Positions 34,170 to 42,570 of a stretch of 64,000 nucleotides of DNA are shown here, one piece after another. The notes below the pieces were generated by a model that saw only the letters and a list, made by a program, of their open reading frames with translations, did no database searches and had not been told where the DNA came from. Position 1 is the first letter of the stretch; each line of letters starts with the position of its first letter. The position numbers and the translations under genes are program-made. The DNA comes from an uncultured Muribaculaceae bacterium. GTDB lineage: Bacteria > Bacteroidota > Bacteroidia > Bacteroidales > Muribaculaceae. The stretch is from NCBI GenBank assembly GCA_910587915.1, contig CAJUOB010000002.1, positions 90,339-154,338 of the forward strand. Direction: 5' to 3'.

Positions 34170-34888
34170 TTCAATACATACTTATGATCTGCGCGGCATT
34201 GGCGCCGGCCGTGATCCTTACATATATGATAGTGAAGCGCGACGAATTCGAGCCCGAGCCGGTGAAATGGCTTCTCGGCTCGGCAGCACTCGGCGTGGTG
34301 GCGGCCGCATGCTCTGTCATAGCGGTGATGTTCACCCTGCCCGACTTCGAGGTCGACACGGTCGGTGGCGCATTTGTCGATGCATTCTGCCGTGCGGCAA
34401 TCCCCGAAGAGTGCTTCAAGATGCTCATGCTCTTCATAGTGGCCAAGAATTGCGAGAAATTCAACGAACGCTTCGATGGCATAATATATGCCGTGTGTAT
34501 CGGCATGGGCTTTGCAGGCATCGAAAACATACTCTACCTCTTCGAAGCCGGAAGCGGATGGGTGTTCACCGGCGTGCTCAGAGCTTTCATATCGGTTCCG
34601 GCCCACTACTTTTTCGCCATTATAATGGGGGCATTCTTCTCGCTTGCATGGTTCGACCAACGCAACCGCATGCGCAACGCCATGCTGGCTCTTGCCTTGC
34701 CGGTATGTGCTCACGGACTGTTCGACGCCATGCTCTTCTCAGTGCCTGTGCTCGAATGGGGCAGCGCCATTGTGGTCGTAGCATTCTTCGTGTTCTTCAA
34801 GCGCATGCGCCTCTACGCCGCCTCTCTGGTCGAGCGACAGATCGACCTCGACCGAGCCCGCATAGGCAACACATTCCCCAATTCATAA
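34166..34888 (+). CDS. PrsW family intramembrane metalloprotease
   Basis: A 240-residue multi-pass membrane protein of the PrsW/Abi-related family. The metal-binding motifs expected for the family are seen: IPEECFK (glutamate pair), GFAGIENILY (Glu and Asn), PAHYFFAI (His) and AHGLFDAML (His), each in a predicted helix. Bacillus PrsW cuts an anti-sigma factor at site 1; the target here is unknown, and no anti-sigma factor gene is next to it. Start at 34166 is set by the ATGA overlap with the lysozyme; the longer in-frame reading extends into that gene. It is followed by an imperfect terminator. Confidence 0.85.
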   Translation: MIQYILMICAALAPAVILTYMIVKRDEFEPEPVKWLLGSAALGVVAAACSVIAVMFTLPDFEVDTVGGAFVDAFCRAAIPEECFKMLMLFIVAKNCEKFNERFDGIIYAVCIGMGFAGIENILYLFEAGSGWVFTGVLRAFISVPAHYFFAIIMGAFFSLAWFDQRNRMRNAMLALALPVCAHGLFDAMLFSVPVLEWGSAIVVVAFFVFFKRMRLYAASLVERQIDLDRARIGNTFPNS

Positions 34889-34890
34889 CT

Positions 34891-34930
34891 AATGGCAGGT
34901 GAACGCCAATGAGCCCACCCGCCATTGTTT
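34891..34930 (+). terminator. Imperfect stem-loop after the PrsW-like gene
   Basis: AATGGCAGGTG (34891-34901) pairs with CACCCGCCATT with one mismatch, followed by GTTTTG. It lies 3 bp after the stop and before the converging gene. Confidence 0.5.
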
Positions 34931-34937
34931 TGAAGCA

Positions 34938-37400
34938 TTATATCGAAAATGAACCCTTGCGATAAGTAGCCTCCGGTAGCTCAATCCGGCCGTTTTCGTC
35001 GGCTTTTATACGTTGAGAGCCATTTGGAGTAGCGATGGAGTAGACTTGTAGTGGTTGTAATCCGCTAACAGAGATTGAATACACCCCCGAAGTTGTAGTT
35101 TTCCATTTTAAAGATCCTTGCTTTGCCAGCTTATCCAAAATCATCACAACCGGAGCAGATTCATCTGTAGATTTTATTTCAAGTACAGCACCCTTGTCGC
35201 TGTTTCCGGGGAAAACACGCAGTGTACCATCAGCATAATCGACACCGAAAGGATGCTTTGACCGCACCTTAAAATTACCTGTGGAGAGCGTATTGCCATC
35301 ACGTTCGAGTAAGATCGTATAGTCGATGCCACGCAGACTATAGTTGAACTCTGTACCATAGAGTTCCGGCACGATGTGAGGTTCGAGACCGAGACGGTTC
35401 CAACAGGGACGCAATCCATAAATATCGCTGTAGAGCGCTGTAATGCTGGTGCATATTCCCGCCAGAATATCGGCACCCTCTCCGAGCTGACTTTCACGAA
35501 GATAACGTTGTGACGAAAGTCCATCTTTACGATATTGAGCAAGAATATTGTGCACATACTTCATTGCGAGCTGAGGTTTGTAGTCGGCATATGCCCTTAC
35601 GCCGAGATATCCCCATGTAGGAAATATATCTCCATTTTCATACCGAGGGAAAGGCCAATTGCCGGCCTCAACCTCTTCGCGTTTATACGAGTCGAAGCAT
35701 AGAGGCCAGTGGAACAGATTCTCGGCAACGGTGCGTCGCTCGATCTCATCGAGAATACGGGCTTTCCGCTGAGGGTCATCGCAGATACCGAATGCTATGG
35801 CTGCAAAATTGACAGGTGTAACCATGTTATCGCCATGAGCTGATCCGTCGTCGTCGAGCCAATATACGTACTGACCTTTTCTATCCGACCAGAATCCCCC
35901 TTCTTCTACCGGTCGATTAAAACTGTCCTTCAATTTTGCAGCAGCTGTATTATATTTCACTGAACGGTCGGTATCGCCAAGCACGGCCTCACACTCGGCC
36001 CATAGACGGAGAGCTTCATACATTTGGGCATTAACAAAAGCATTTTCATAACTAGCCCATACAATATCGAGCCAGTCGCTGGCTGTACCCTCGCGATGGC
36101 TTCTGTTCATCATCTCGACCAGACCGTTGCCATTTTCATCTCGTTCGAGCAACCAGTCGAGAGCCTTCTCACATGTCTGCTTTTGACCCGCAAGCCATTT
36201 TTCCGAACCAAGTTGGCCAAAGAGTTCAGCCACATTTATCACATAGCCAGTCTGAGAGTCGACAGTATATCCCCATCTCGCCTCATAATATCCGGTCTGA
36301 TAGTTGTAGGTTCCGGGCATCTGGTCTTCGTCGGCATTATGCCATCGCGAAAGCACACGTCCATCCGGCATCACAGCATGCAATGCTTCCTGATGTAGAC
36401 TTTCAGCAAGATTACGGGTATAATTGGTATCGGCCAAGGCCAAACCTATCTGTGCAAAAAACGGTTCGTGAAGACATTTCCAATTTGTGGTCCATCCATT
36501 AGCACCGACGATGCCATTGTCCACCACACCATAGCGTCCTGTAGTATTCAGTAGCTCACGAACAGCATCGGCATCCACTCCCGGAAGATTTCCACGACTG
36601 TATTGCCCGGGATAGTCGACATAAGAAAGTACAATGGAAACATCACGCCCTCCATGAATCTTTTGGGATACAAAGACATCCTCGCGACCATATACGAAGC
36701 GGCTCAGGTTGTAGCGCATATCAAGATTGTCATCAGAGGGAACATAGCGCACAACAAACACACTGTCGGCCCCTTGAGTGAATTTTTGGTGCATCACGCC
36801 ATCGGTCGATGTGCTTATGCGCAGAGCACCACGATAATCGGGATTCCAGAAAGTCACTCCACCGGTGTGGACACCATAAGTATCGCCTTCGCCTCTAAGA
36901 TATTTGCACCACACCATGCCACCGTTATCAAGAATACCACCTTTCCAAGTATTCATCCCGGCAAAGTTCCACTGAGGCAGAAAACGGTCCTCTATACGCG
37001 ACAATTTTGTAGCAGTATGACTTTCAATATTCCATACGATTGAGTTTTCTACGGGAGTGAATGTCCATGATTCCGTATAGCCCAAAGCCTTGTCGCCATA
37101 ACATATCGAATCGATTTTCACAACATTGCCTGTCCTCATAACCCTCGGCGCTCTATGAGAATTGACTGATGTAAATGTTCCACCCATCGTGCGGACCCCG
37201 GAATAAATTCCATCGGAAGAAAGCACTTCACGGCCATCCAGAGTAAGGCTGCTTATGCGACATGAGTTCGATGTCTGAACTTCCAACTGCATATGTCCTG
37301 TGGGATCACTTATAATAATAAGGCTGTCGCTGAAATTGGCGCCATAAACCATGACTGCATTCATGGCCAACATCGCCAAAGATAAGCTACCGTGTTTCAT
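34938..37400 (-). CDS. Secreted six-hairpin glycosidase-like protein
   Basis: An 820-residue protein with a signal peptide (MKHGSLSLAMLAMNAVMVYG). Residues about 20-300 look like a beta-sandwich (LTLDGREVLSSDGIYSG). About 320-700 looks like an (alpha/alpha)6 toroid of the six-hairpin glycosidase superfamily, with RWHNADEDQMPGTYNYQTGY, TASDWLDIVWASYENAFVNA, NLFHWPLCFDSYKREEVE and GDIFPTWGYLGVRAYADYKP. A C-terminal beta-domain follows. The Asp/Glu-rich turns suggest a retaining or inverting glycosidase, but I cannot name the GH family. It stands alone, with its own promoter, and its GC is clearly lower than its neighbours' (hand counts 38-52% in samples). Confidence 0.75.
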   Translation of the reverse strand: MKHGSLSLAMLAMNAVMVYGANFSDSLIIISDPTGHMQLEVQTSNSCRISSLTLDGREVLSSDGIYSGVRTMGGTFTSVNSHRAPRVMRTGNVVKIDSICYGDKALGYTESWTFTPVENSIVWNIESHTATKLSRIEDRFLPQWNFAGMNTWKGGILDNGGMVWCKYLRGEGDTYGVHTGGVTFWNPDYRGALRISTSTDGVMHQKFTQGADSVFVVRYVPSDDNLDMRYNLSRFVYGREDVFVSQKIHGGRDVSIVLSYVDYPGQYSRGNLPGVDADAVRELLNTTGRYGVVDNGIVGANGWTTNWKCLHEPFFAQIGLALADTNYTRNLAESLHQEALHAVMPDGRVLSRWHNADEDQMPGTYNYQTGYYEARWGYTVDSQTGYVINVAELFGQLGSEKWLAGQKQTCEKALDWLLERDENGNGLVEMMNRSHREGTASDWLDIVWASYENAFVNAQMYEALRLWAECEAVLGDTDRSVKYNTAAAKLKDSFNRPVEEGGFWSDRKGQYVYWLDDDGSAHGDNMVTPVNFAAIAFGICDDPQRKARILDEIERRTVAENLFHWPLCFDSYKREEVEAGNWPFPRYENGDIFPTWGYLGVRAYADYKPQLAMKYVHNILAQYRKDGLSSQRYLRESQLGEGADILAGICTSITALYSDIYGLRPCWNRLGLEPHIVPELYGTEFNYSLRGIDYTILLERDGNTLSTGNFKVRSKHPFGVDYADGTLRVFPGNSDKGAVLEIKSTDESAPVVMILDKLAKQGSLKWKTTTSGVYSISVSGLQPLQVYSIATPNGSQRIKADENGRIELPEATYRKGSFSI

Positions 37401-37442
37401 TGTAAGATATATAAGATAAGAAAAGTGAGAATGGATACGACA

Positions 37443-37450
37443 CAAAATTA
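37443..37450 (-). promoter_or_regulatory. -7 promoter element of the six-hairpin glycosidase-like gene
   Basis: TAATTTTG on the minus strand, about 42 bp before the ATG at 37400. Confidence 0.5.
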
Positions 37451-37496
37451 ACAATAAATGCGAAAAGAAAAAAGTGCGGAATAGAGACGCGAAAAT

Positions 37497-37527
37497 TTTG
37501 GTGGTAAAGAATTTTTTTGTACTTTTG
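37497..37527 (+). promoter_or_regulatory. Promoter of rplU-rpmA
   Basis: TTTG (37497-37500), 19-bp spacer, TACTTTTG (37520-37527): both boxes match the consensus. The leader to the rplU ATG is close to 90 bases, long enough for control by a ribosomal protein, though no known motif is recognised in it. Confidence 0.75.
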
Positions 37528-37620
37528 TGGGCTGAATTTCCGCAATAGGCATCACAAAGAAAGAGGCAACACAGCGAAGTCTCTTCGCCTCAGCGGGTTA
37601 ACCTATATTTTAAATACAAA

Positions 37621-37941
37621 ATGTACGTAATCGTAGAAATCCAGGGTCAGCAGTTCAAGGCCGAAAAAGATCGGTTCCTGTATGTGCACTACCTTGGTGA
37701 AGCAGTGAAAGAAGGCGACAGCGTGGAATTCGACCGCGTGCTCCTCGCCGACGTAGACGGCGCCGTTAAAGTAGGCGCACCCACAGTCGAAGGCGCTAAA
37801 GTGGTATGCGAAGTTGCCGAATCGCTCGTAAAAGGCGACAAGGTAATCGTTTTCAAGAAAAAACGTCGCAAAGGCTATCGTCGTAAAAACGGCCACCGCC
37901 AGTATTTCACCAAAATCGTGATTAAAGACATCATTGCCTAA
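37621..37941 (+). CDS. rplU: 50S ribosomal protein L21
   Basis: A 106-residue ribosomal protein of the large subunit that contacts 23S rRNA. The family pattern is complete: MYVIVEIQGQQFKAEKD at the start, SVEFDRVLL, GAPTVEGAKV, and the basic FKKKRRKGYRRKNGHRQ followed by TKIVI at the end. It heads the conserved rplU-rpmA pair, with rpmA 26 bp downstream. Confidence 0.99.
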   Translation: MYVIVEIQGQQFKAEKDRFLYVHYLGEAVKEGDSVEFDRVLLADVDGAVKVGAPTVEGAKVVCEVAESLVKGDKVIVFKKKRRKGYRRKNGHRQYFTKIVIKDIIA

Positions 37942-37967
37942 CCCCAGCTTAAAAAGAATAAACCACT

Positions 37968-38231
37968 ATGGCACATAAAAAAGGCGTCGGTAGTTCTAAG
38001 AACGGCCGCGAATCTGAAAGCAAACGTCTGGGCGTGAAAATCTTCGGCGGACAGTATGCCAAAGCAGGCAACATCCTCAAGCGCCAGCGCGGTACTGTAC
38101 ACCACCCCGGTCTGAACGTAGGCATGGGCAAAGACCACACTCTCTATGCCCTCGTTAACGGCACGGTGCAGTTCACCGAAGGCCGCAACGGTCGCAAGTT
38201 CATCAACGTGCAGCCCGTAGGCGAAGCATAA
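37968..38231 (+). CDS. rpmA: 50S ribosomal protein L27
   Basis: An 87-residue ribosomal protein near the peptidyl-transferase centre. MAHKKGVGSSKNGRESES is the standard N-terminus with no cleaved extension as in Firmicutes, followed by KRLGVKIFGGQ, GNILKRQRGT and HHPGLNVGMGKDHTLYAL. It is the second gene of the rplU-rpmA operon and ends before a perfect 15-bp terminator stem. Confidence 0.99.
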   Translation: MAHKKGVGSSKNGRESESKRLGVKIFGGQYAKAGNILKRQRGTVHHPGLNVGMGKDHTLYALVNGTVQFTEGRNGRKFINVQPVGEA

Positions 38232-38262
38232 GCCACCCGACCTTTCAGGCAAAAACTCACAT

Positions 38263-38320
38263 ACAGCGAACTGCAACGGCATCCACCGCAATGGACCGTG
38301 TTGCAGTTCGCTGTCTTTTT
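38263..38320 (+). terminator. Strong rho-independent terminator after rpmA
   Basis: ACAGCGAACTGCAAC (38263-38277) pairs perfectly with GTTGCAGTTCGCTGT (38300-38314), then CTTTTT. Confidence 0.92.
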
Positions 38321-38595
38321 CCAAGAGTATGTTTGCACTTGGCGTATGTCGAGTTTTTAATAATTGGATTAATTTCATAGAGTTAAATCCAAGTGCACTC
38401 TAAAAATGATGCAAACGCATCGCACCGGAATGCCGGTGCGCGCGTAATGTGCGTTGGCGCGGCGAAGCATCTATACCCCACTCCTATATCCTCCCGACGC
38501 GCAGCACGCGTGCGCCCCTGCAAACAACATTACCAATACACATTATCGCCATTTCGGCCCTACACACTTTTCTCACCTATACATCTGTCACTGCA
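38321..38595 (+). promoter_or_regulatory. Promoter and long leader region of the S1/P1 nuclease gene
   Basis: TATGTTTG at 38328-38335 matches the -7 box directly after the rpmA terminator. The leader to the ATG at 38596 would be about 255 bases. In it, TGCACTTGG (38334-38342) and CCAAGTGCA (38389-38397) form a 9-bp dyad around an A/T-rich core, and CGCACCGG-aatg-CCGGTGCG (38421-38440) is a tight hairpin, followed by GC-rich sequence like the dispersed repeats. No small open frame is convincing. Confidence 0.4.
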
Positions 38596-39396
38596 ATGAA
38601 AAAGATAACACTCGCGGTTGCCTGCGCCATGTGCACCATGGCATCGTGGGCATGGAGCCAGAAAGGACACGACACCGTGGCCTACATAGCCGAATGCCAT
38701 CTCAGCCCGGCAGCTGCCGATTCGGTAGCGACCATCCTCGAAGGTAAGTCGCCCGTGTACTGGGCCAACTGGCTCGACAATGCCAGCCACACCCCCGACT
38801 ATGCCTACACCAAAACGTGGCACTACAAAAACGTGAACGAAGGCGTGGCCTACGAGGACGCTCCGACCAATCCCGACGGCGATGCCGTGACGGCCATCCG
38901 CGAGCAGATAGCCATACTCTCCGACAGCGTATCGACCATGGCACAGAAACAGCTTGCCATGAAAATCCTCATTCACGTGGTCGGCGACCTGCATCAGCCC
39001 ATGCATATGGGCCGCGAAACTGATAAAGGCGCCAACTATGTTAAAGTGAAGTTCTTCGGCCGCGATGCCAATCTCCACTCCGTGTGGGACGGCTCCATTA
39101 TGAACAGCGGACATGCCTGGACCTACACCGAATGGCAGAACCAGCTCGACCGCCTCAACCCCGAGCAGGAAGCGGCCGAGGCAGCCGGTAACATCGACGA
39201 CTGGGCTCGCCAGACCCTCGGCATAGCCAACGAAGTGTACGACTACTTCCCCGCAGGATGCAAGATATCCTACGACCAGGTGGCGCACTGGACTCCGGTC
39301 ATAGAGCAGCAGGTGCTACGTGGCGGTCTTCGCCTCGCACGCATTCTGAATGCACTCTACAATCCAGAATCGACCGACAAGCCGGCCGACTTCTGA
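38596..39396 (+). CDS. S1/P1-type zinc nuclease, secreted
   Basis: A 266-residue phospholipase C/P1 nuclease family enzyme that degrades single-stranded DNA and RNA with three zinc ions. The signal peptide ends so that the mature protein would start at Trp20, and Trp20-x4-His25 (WSQKGH) matches the first zinc ligand pair of P1 nuclease. Further ligands: Asp in WLDNA, His in TWHYKN, His/Asp/His in LIHVVGDLHQPMHMG, and His/Asp in NLHSVWDG. All zinc ligands appear present. The start at 38596 is fixed by the signal peptide. A likely role is nucleotide scavenging in the periplasm or outside the cell. It is transcribed alone. Confidence 0.93.
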   Translation: MKKITLAVACAMCTMASWAWSQKGHDTVAYIAECHLSPAAADSVATILEGKSPVYWANWLDNASHTPDYAYTKTWHYKNVNEGVAYEDAPTNPDGDAVTAIREQIAILSDSVSTMAQKQLAMKILIHVVGDLHQPMHMGRETDKGANYVKVKFFGRDANLHSVWDGSIMNSGHAWTYTEWQNQLDRLNPEQEAAEAAGNIDDWARQTLGIANEVYDYFPAGCKISYDQVAHWTPVIEQQVLRGGLRLARILNALYNPESTDKPADF

Positions 39397-39422
39397 CACC
39401 AGAAACGAGTTTTAGTGTTTTT

Positions 39423-39456
39423 TAAGCCAATGATTGGCTTATTATGCTTACTTTTG
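39423..39456 (+). promoter_or_regulatory. glyS promoter with a 19-bp perfect palindrome
   Basis: TACTTTTG (39449-39456) is the -7 box. Just upstream TAAGCCAAT-g-ATTGGCTTA (39423-39441) is a perfect palindrome with a one-base centre, covering the place where the -33 box should be. A loop of one base rules out a normal terminator hairpin, so a protein-binding operator is more likely. Confidence 0.5.
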
Positions 39457-39494
39457 CAAATCGAACAAACGACTAATCATAGATAACTAAAGAT

Positions 39495-41039
39495 ATGGCA
39501 CAGCAAGACGATGTCTTCAAAAAAATCGTATCGCACGCTAAAGAGTACGGTTTCGTCTTTCCTTCAAGTGAAATATACGACGGTCTGTCGGCCGTCTACG
39601 ACTACGGCCAGAACGGCGTAGAACTCAAAAACAATATCAAGCGCTACTGGTGGGACGCTATGACCCTCCTGCACGACAATATTGTGGGTATCGACTCCGC
39701 TATATTCATGCACCCGACAATCTGGAAAGCATCCGGCCATGTCGATGCATTCAACGATCCACTGATCGACAACCGCGACTCGAAAAAGCGCTATCGCGCC
39801 GACGTACTGATTGAAGACCATCTTGCCAAACTCGACGACAAGATTGCCAAGGAAGTGGCAAAGGCCGCCAAGCGCTTCGGCGATGCCTTCGACGAAGCAC
39901 AGTTCCGCGCTACAAACACCCGCGTGCTCGAACACCAGGCACACCGCGACGCTGTGCACGAACGCTTTGCCGAGGCCATGAACGCAAACGACCTCGACGG
40001 TCTGCGCCAGATCATTATCGACGAAGAAATAGTATGCCCCATATCCGGCACAAAGAACTGGACAGAGGTGCGTCAGTTTAACCTCATGTTCAAAACCGAG
40101 ATGGGCTCCACCGCCGACGGATCGATGACTGTATATCTGCGTCCCGAGACCGCTCAAGGTATCTTCGTGAACTATCTCAACGTGCAGAAGACCGGCCGCA
40201 TGCGTATTCCCTTCGGTATCGCACAGATAGGCAAGGCATTCCGCAATGAGATTGTAGCCCGTCAGTTCATATTCCGCATGCGCGAGTTCGAGCAGATGGA
40301 GATGCAGTTCTTCGTTCGTCCCGGCGAAGAGCTCAAATGGTTCTCGCAGTGGAAAGAATGGCGTCTCAAGTGGCACAAGGCACTCGGTCTTGGCGACGAC
40401 AAATACCGCTACCACGACCACGACAAGCTCGCCCACTACGCCAACGCCGCAACCGACATCGAATTCCTCATGCCGTTCGGCTTCAAGGAAGTGGAAGGCA
40501 TCCACAGCCGCACCAACTTCGACCTCTCGCAGCACCAGAAATTCTCGGGCAAGAAAATCGAATATTTCGATCCCGAACTCAACGAACACTACACCCCCTA
40601 CGTCATCGAAACCTCGATCGGTGTGGACCGTATGTTCCTTAGCGTTCTGTGCTCAAGCTATGAAGAAGAGCAGCTCCCCGGCGGCGACACCCGCACTGTT
40701 CTCCACCTTCCGGCAGCCCTCGCTCCGGTGAAATGCGCAGTTCTTCCGCTCGTGCGCAAGGACGGACTTCCCGAAAAGGCCCGTGCGATAGTGGACGACC
40801 TCAAATTCGACTTCGCCACACATTACGAAGAAAAGGACGCCATCGGCAAGCGCTACCGCCGTCAGGACGCCATCGGCACTCCTTTCTGTATCACTGTCGA
40901 CCATCAGACACTCGAGGACAACACCGTGACCCTGCGCGAGCGCGATTCCATGGAGCAGACCCGCGTGTCGGTCGATGACCTCCACAAGCTTATCCACGAC
41001 CGCGTGAGCCTCGCTTCGCTTCTCCGCAAGCTCCGCTAA
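39495..41039 (+). CDS. glyS: Glycine--tRNA ligase, single-chain (alpha2) class II type
   Basis: A 514-residue enzyme that charges tRNA-Gly. It is the eukaryote/archaeon-like homodimeric type, not the two-subunit glyQ/glyS type. Class II motifs are seen: motif 2 around FRNEIVARQFIFRMREFEQM, the substrate-binding LRPETAQGIFVNYLN, and motif 3 around YVIETSIGVDRM. The C-terminal anticodon-binding domain (about 400-514) has LAPVKCAVLPLV. KRYRRQDAIGTPFCITVD is the usual family block. Single-gene unit with its own promoter. Confidence 0.97.
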   Translation: MAQQDDVFKKIVSHAKEYGFVFPSSEIYDGLSAVYDYGQNGVELKNNIKRYWWDAMTLLHDNIVGIDSAIFMHPTIWKASGHVDAFNDPLIDNRDSKKRYRADVLIEDHLAKLDDKIAKEVAKAAKRFGDAFDEAQFRATNTRVLEHQAHRDAVHERFAEAMNANDLDGLRQIIIDEEIVCPISGTKNWTEVRQFNLMFKTEMGSTADGSMTVYLRPETAQGIFVNYLNVQKTGRMRIPFGIAQIGKAFRNEIVARQFIFRMREFEQMEMQFFVRPGEELKWFSQWKEWRLKWHKALGLGDDKYRYHDHDKLAHYANAATDIEFLMPFGFKEVEGIHSRTNFDLSQHQKFSGKKIEYFDPELNEHYTPYVIETSIGVDRMFLSVLCSSYEEEQLPGGDTRTVLHLPAALAPVKCAVLPLVRKDGLPEKARAIVDDLKFDFATHYEEKDAIGKRYRRQDAIGTPFCITVDHQTLEDNTVTLRERDSMEQTRVSVDDLHKLIHDRVSLASLLRKLR

Positions 41040-41056
41040 GGCATCATCGCGAAGTA

Positions 41057-41205
41057 TATAAAGTCAATAAGTTAAGATAACCGGTCTTTCTGCAAGGCTA
41101 AACCTTGCAGAAAGATTTGAGGTTAATAATTTAGTGGATTCCACCATAAACGAAGAACCGCCTACTCTGAACTTATCTTGACTTATTAAACTCCTCAACT
41201 TTATA
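41057..41205 (+). repeat. Nested inverted repeats between glyS and lemA
   Basis: A 13-bp perfect stem TCTTTCTGCAAGG / CCTTGCAGAAAGA with 5-base loop (41085-41115) sits inside a longer dyad: AATAAGTTAAGATAA (41066-41080) pairs with TTATCTTGACTTATT (41173-41187) except one G-U, and TATAAAGT (41057-41064) pairs with ACTTTATA (41198-41205). The inner hairpin could be the glyS terminator, but its U-run is weak. The outer arms look like a mobile-element end or a regulatory RNA fold. Confidence 0.6.
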
Positions 41206-41218
41206 AACTACCTTACAG

Positions 41219-41833
41219 ATGAAAAAAAGTTATATAATAATCGGTATCATCGTAGTGCTTGGTCTGATTGCTTTCTTTTCAGGCAAATCGACCTACAACT
41301 CGATGATGACTCTCGACCAGGACGTCGAGCAGTCCTGGGCTCAGGTGCAAGTACAGTACCAGCGCCGCATGGATCTTATCCCCAATCTTGTGTCGACCGT
41401 CAAAGGCTATGCCGCACACGAAAGCCAGACACTCGAAAGCGTGACACGTGCCCGCGCCGGCCTCACCGATGCCTACAATGAAGCCAACGCCGCCACCGAC
41501 GCGGCTACTCCGGACAATGAACAGTCCTTCGCCAAAAGCCAGCAGACACAGGACGCCCTCAACAAGGCACTCAGCATCTACGTCAACGCCGTCCGCGAAG
41601 CATACCCCGACCTGAAGGCCGACAAACAGTTCCTCGACCTTCAGACTCAGCTCGAAGGCACCGAAAACCGGATCGCCACCGAACGTGGACGCTACACCGA
41701 AGTAGTTCGCACCTATAATGTGGCCGTCAAGCGGTTCCCGGCCAATATATGGGCTTCAATATTCGGCTTCAAAGCCAAGCCACAGTTCCAGGCCGATGCA
41801 GAGGCCGCAAAAGCACCCCAAGTAGAATTCTGA
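41219..41833 (+). CDS. LemA family membrane protein
   Basis: A 204-residue protein with one N-terminal membrane segment (about 5-22) and a long helical domain outside: YNSMMTLDQDVEQSWAQVQV, QYQRRMDLIPNLVSTVKGYA and LEGTENRIATERGRY are the family blocks. The Asn-Asp-like order NRIATERGRYTEVVRTYN is well kept. Function is unsettled; LemA proteins often sit beside a TPM-domain protein or an M48 peptidase, but here an FKBP lipoprotein follows 2 bp later. Confidence 0.93.
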   Translation: MKKSYIIIGIIVVLGLIAFFSGKSTYNSMMTLDQDVEQSWAQVQVQYQRRMDLIPNLVSTVKGYAAHESQTLESVTRARAGLTDAYNEANAATDAATPDNEQSFAKSQQTQDALNKALSIYVNAVREAYPDLKADKQFLDLQTQLEGTENRIATERGRYTEVVRTYNVAVKRFPANIWASIFGFKAKPQFQADAEAAKAPQVEF

Positions 41834-41835
41834 TT

Positions 41836-42396
41836 ATGAAAAAAACCACCATTCTGGCCTTGGCCGCCCTCGCTATAGCGTCCGCCTCGTGCAAGGACGA
41901 CCTCAAGACCACCTGGGACGAGTACTCCGATTGGCGCGAGGCCAACGAAGCCTGGCTTCAGGAGCAACGACTGCGCACCAATCCCGACGGCACACCCTAC
42001 TACGAGGTAATTGAGCCCGACTGGAACCCCGGCGCATATGTGCTCATACACTATTTCAACGACCGTGCTGAGACCGAAGGCAACCTCAGTCCTCTCTACA
42101 CCAGCACCATCGACACCCGCTACGAGCTCCATCTCTACAACGATGTAGCCGTCGACTCGAGCACCACAAGCACATCGCCGGCACCGGGTATCTTCCGCAC
42201 ACAGCTCAAGAACACCGTGCAGGGTTGGGCGATGGCCTTGTCCAACATGCGATGCGGCGATACTGCGCAGGTGATCCTGCCCTACGGAGTGGCATATGGC
42301 GCTCAGAATCTCGGCACCATCCTGCCCTACTCCAACCTTCGCTTCAACATTCGCCTTGTTGACATCCCCTACTACGAAGCACCACCGTACGAATAA
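41836..42396 (+). CDS. FKBP-type peptidyl-prolyl isomerase lipoprotein
   Basis: A 186-residue lipoprotein (SASCKDDLK; lipid Cys about residue 19, acidic export signal). The second half is an FKBP domain: YVLIHYFNDRAE, then PGIFRTQLKNTVQGWAMALSN (the usual VIxGWxxGL block) and MRCGDTAQVILPYGVAYGAQ (usual P-x-x-L-AYG). It speeds cis-trans proline isomerisation of envelope proteins. The family's usual aromatic residues are partly replaced, so activity could be low. It starts 2 bp after lemA, so both are on one transcript ending at the terminator at 42418. Confidence 0.85.
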   Translation: MKKTTILALAALAIASASCKDDLKTTWDEYSDWREANEAWLQEQRLRTNPDGTPYYEVIEPDWNPGAYVLIHYFNDRAETEGNLSPLYTSTIDTRYELHLYNDVAVDSSTTSTSPAPGIFRTQLKNTVQGWAMALSNMRCGDTAQVILPYGVAYGAQNLGTILPYSNLRFNIRLVDIPYYEAPPYE

Positions 42397-42417
42397 ACAT
42401 ACACAATACTCCAATAC

Positions 42418-42456
42418 AGCAGGCGTCCCCGAATAGGGTGCGCCTGCTTCGCTTTG
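42418..42456 (+). terminator. Terminator of the lemA-FKBP operon
   Basis: AGCAGGCG (42418-42425) pairs with CGCCTGCT (42441-42448), followed by TCGCTTTG. Confidence 0.7.
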
Positions 42457-42510
42457 AATAAACTATCGAATTTTATTGGTGAATAAGAGCATAAATTCGG
42501 CGCGAATTGC

Positions 42511-42518
42511 TATTTTTG
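42511..42518 (+). promoter_or_regulatory. -7 promoter element of the DUF5606 gene
   Basis: TATTTTTG, 52 bp before the ATG at 42571. The in-frame ATG at 42523 is 4 bp after the box and encodes no conserved residues. Confidence 0.55.
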
Positions 42519-42570
42519 CAGTATGAAAGCCCCGCAGGGCAGTCAAAGTATCACGACACACTACTTAAAC

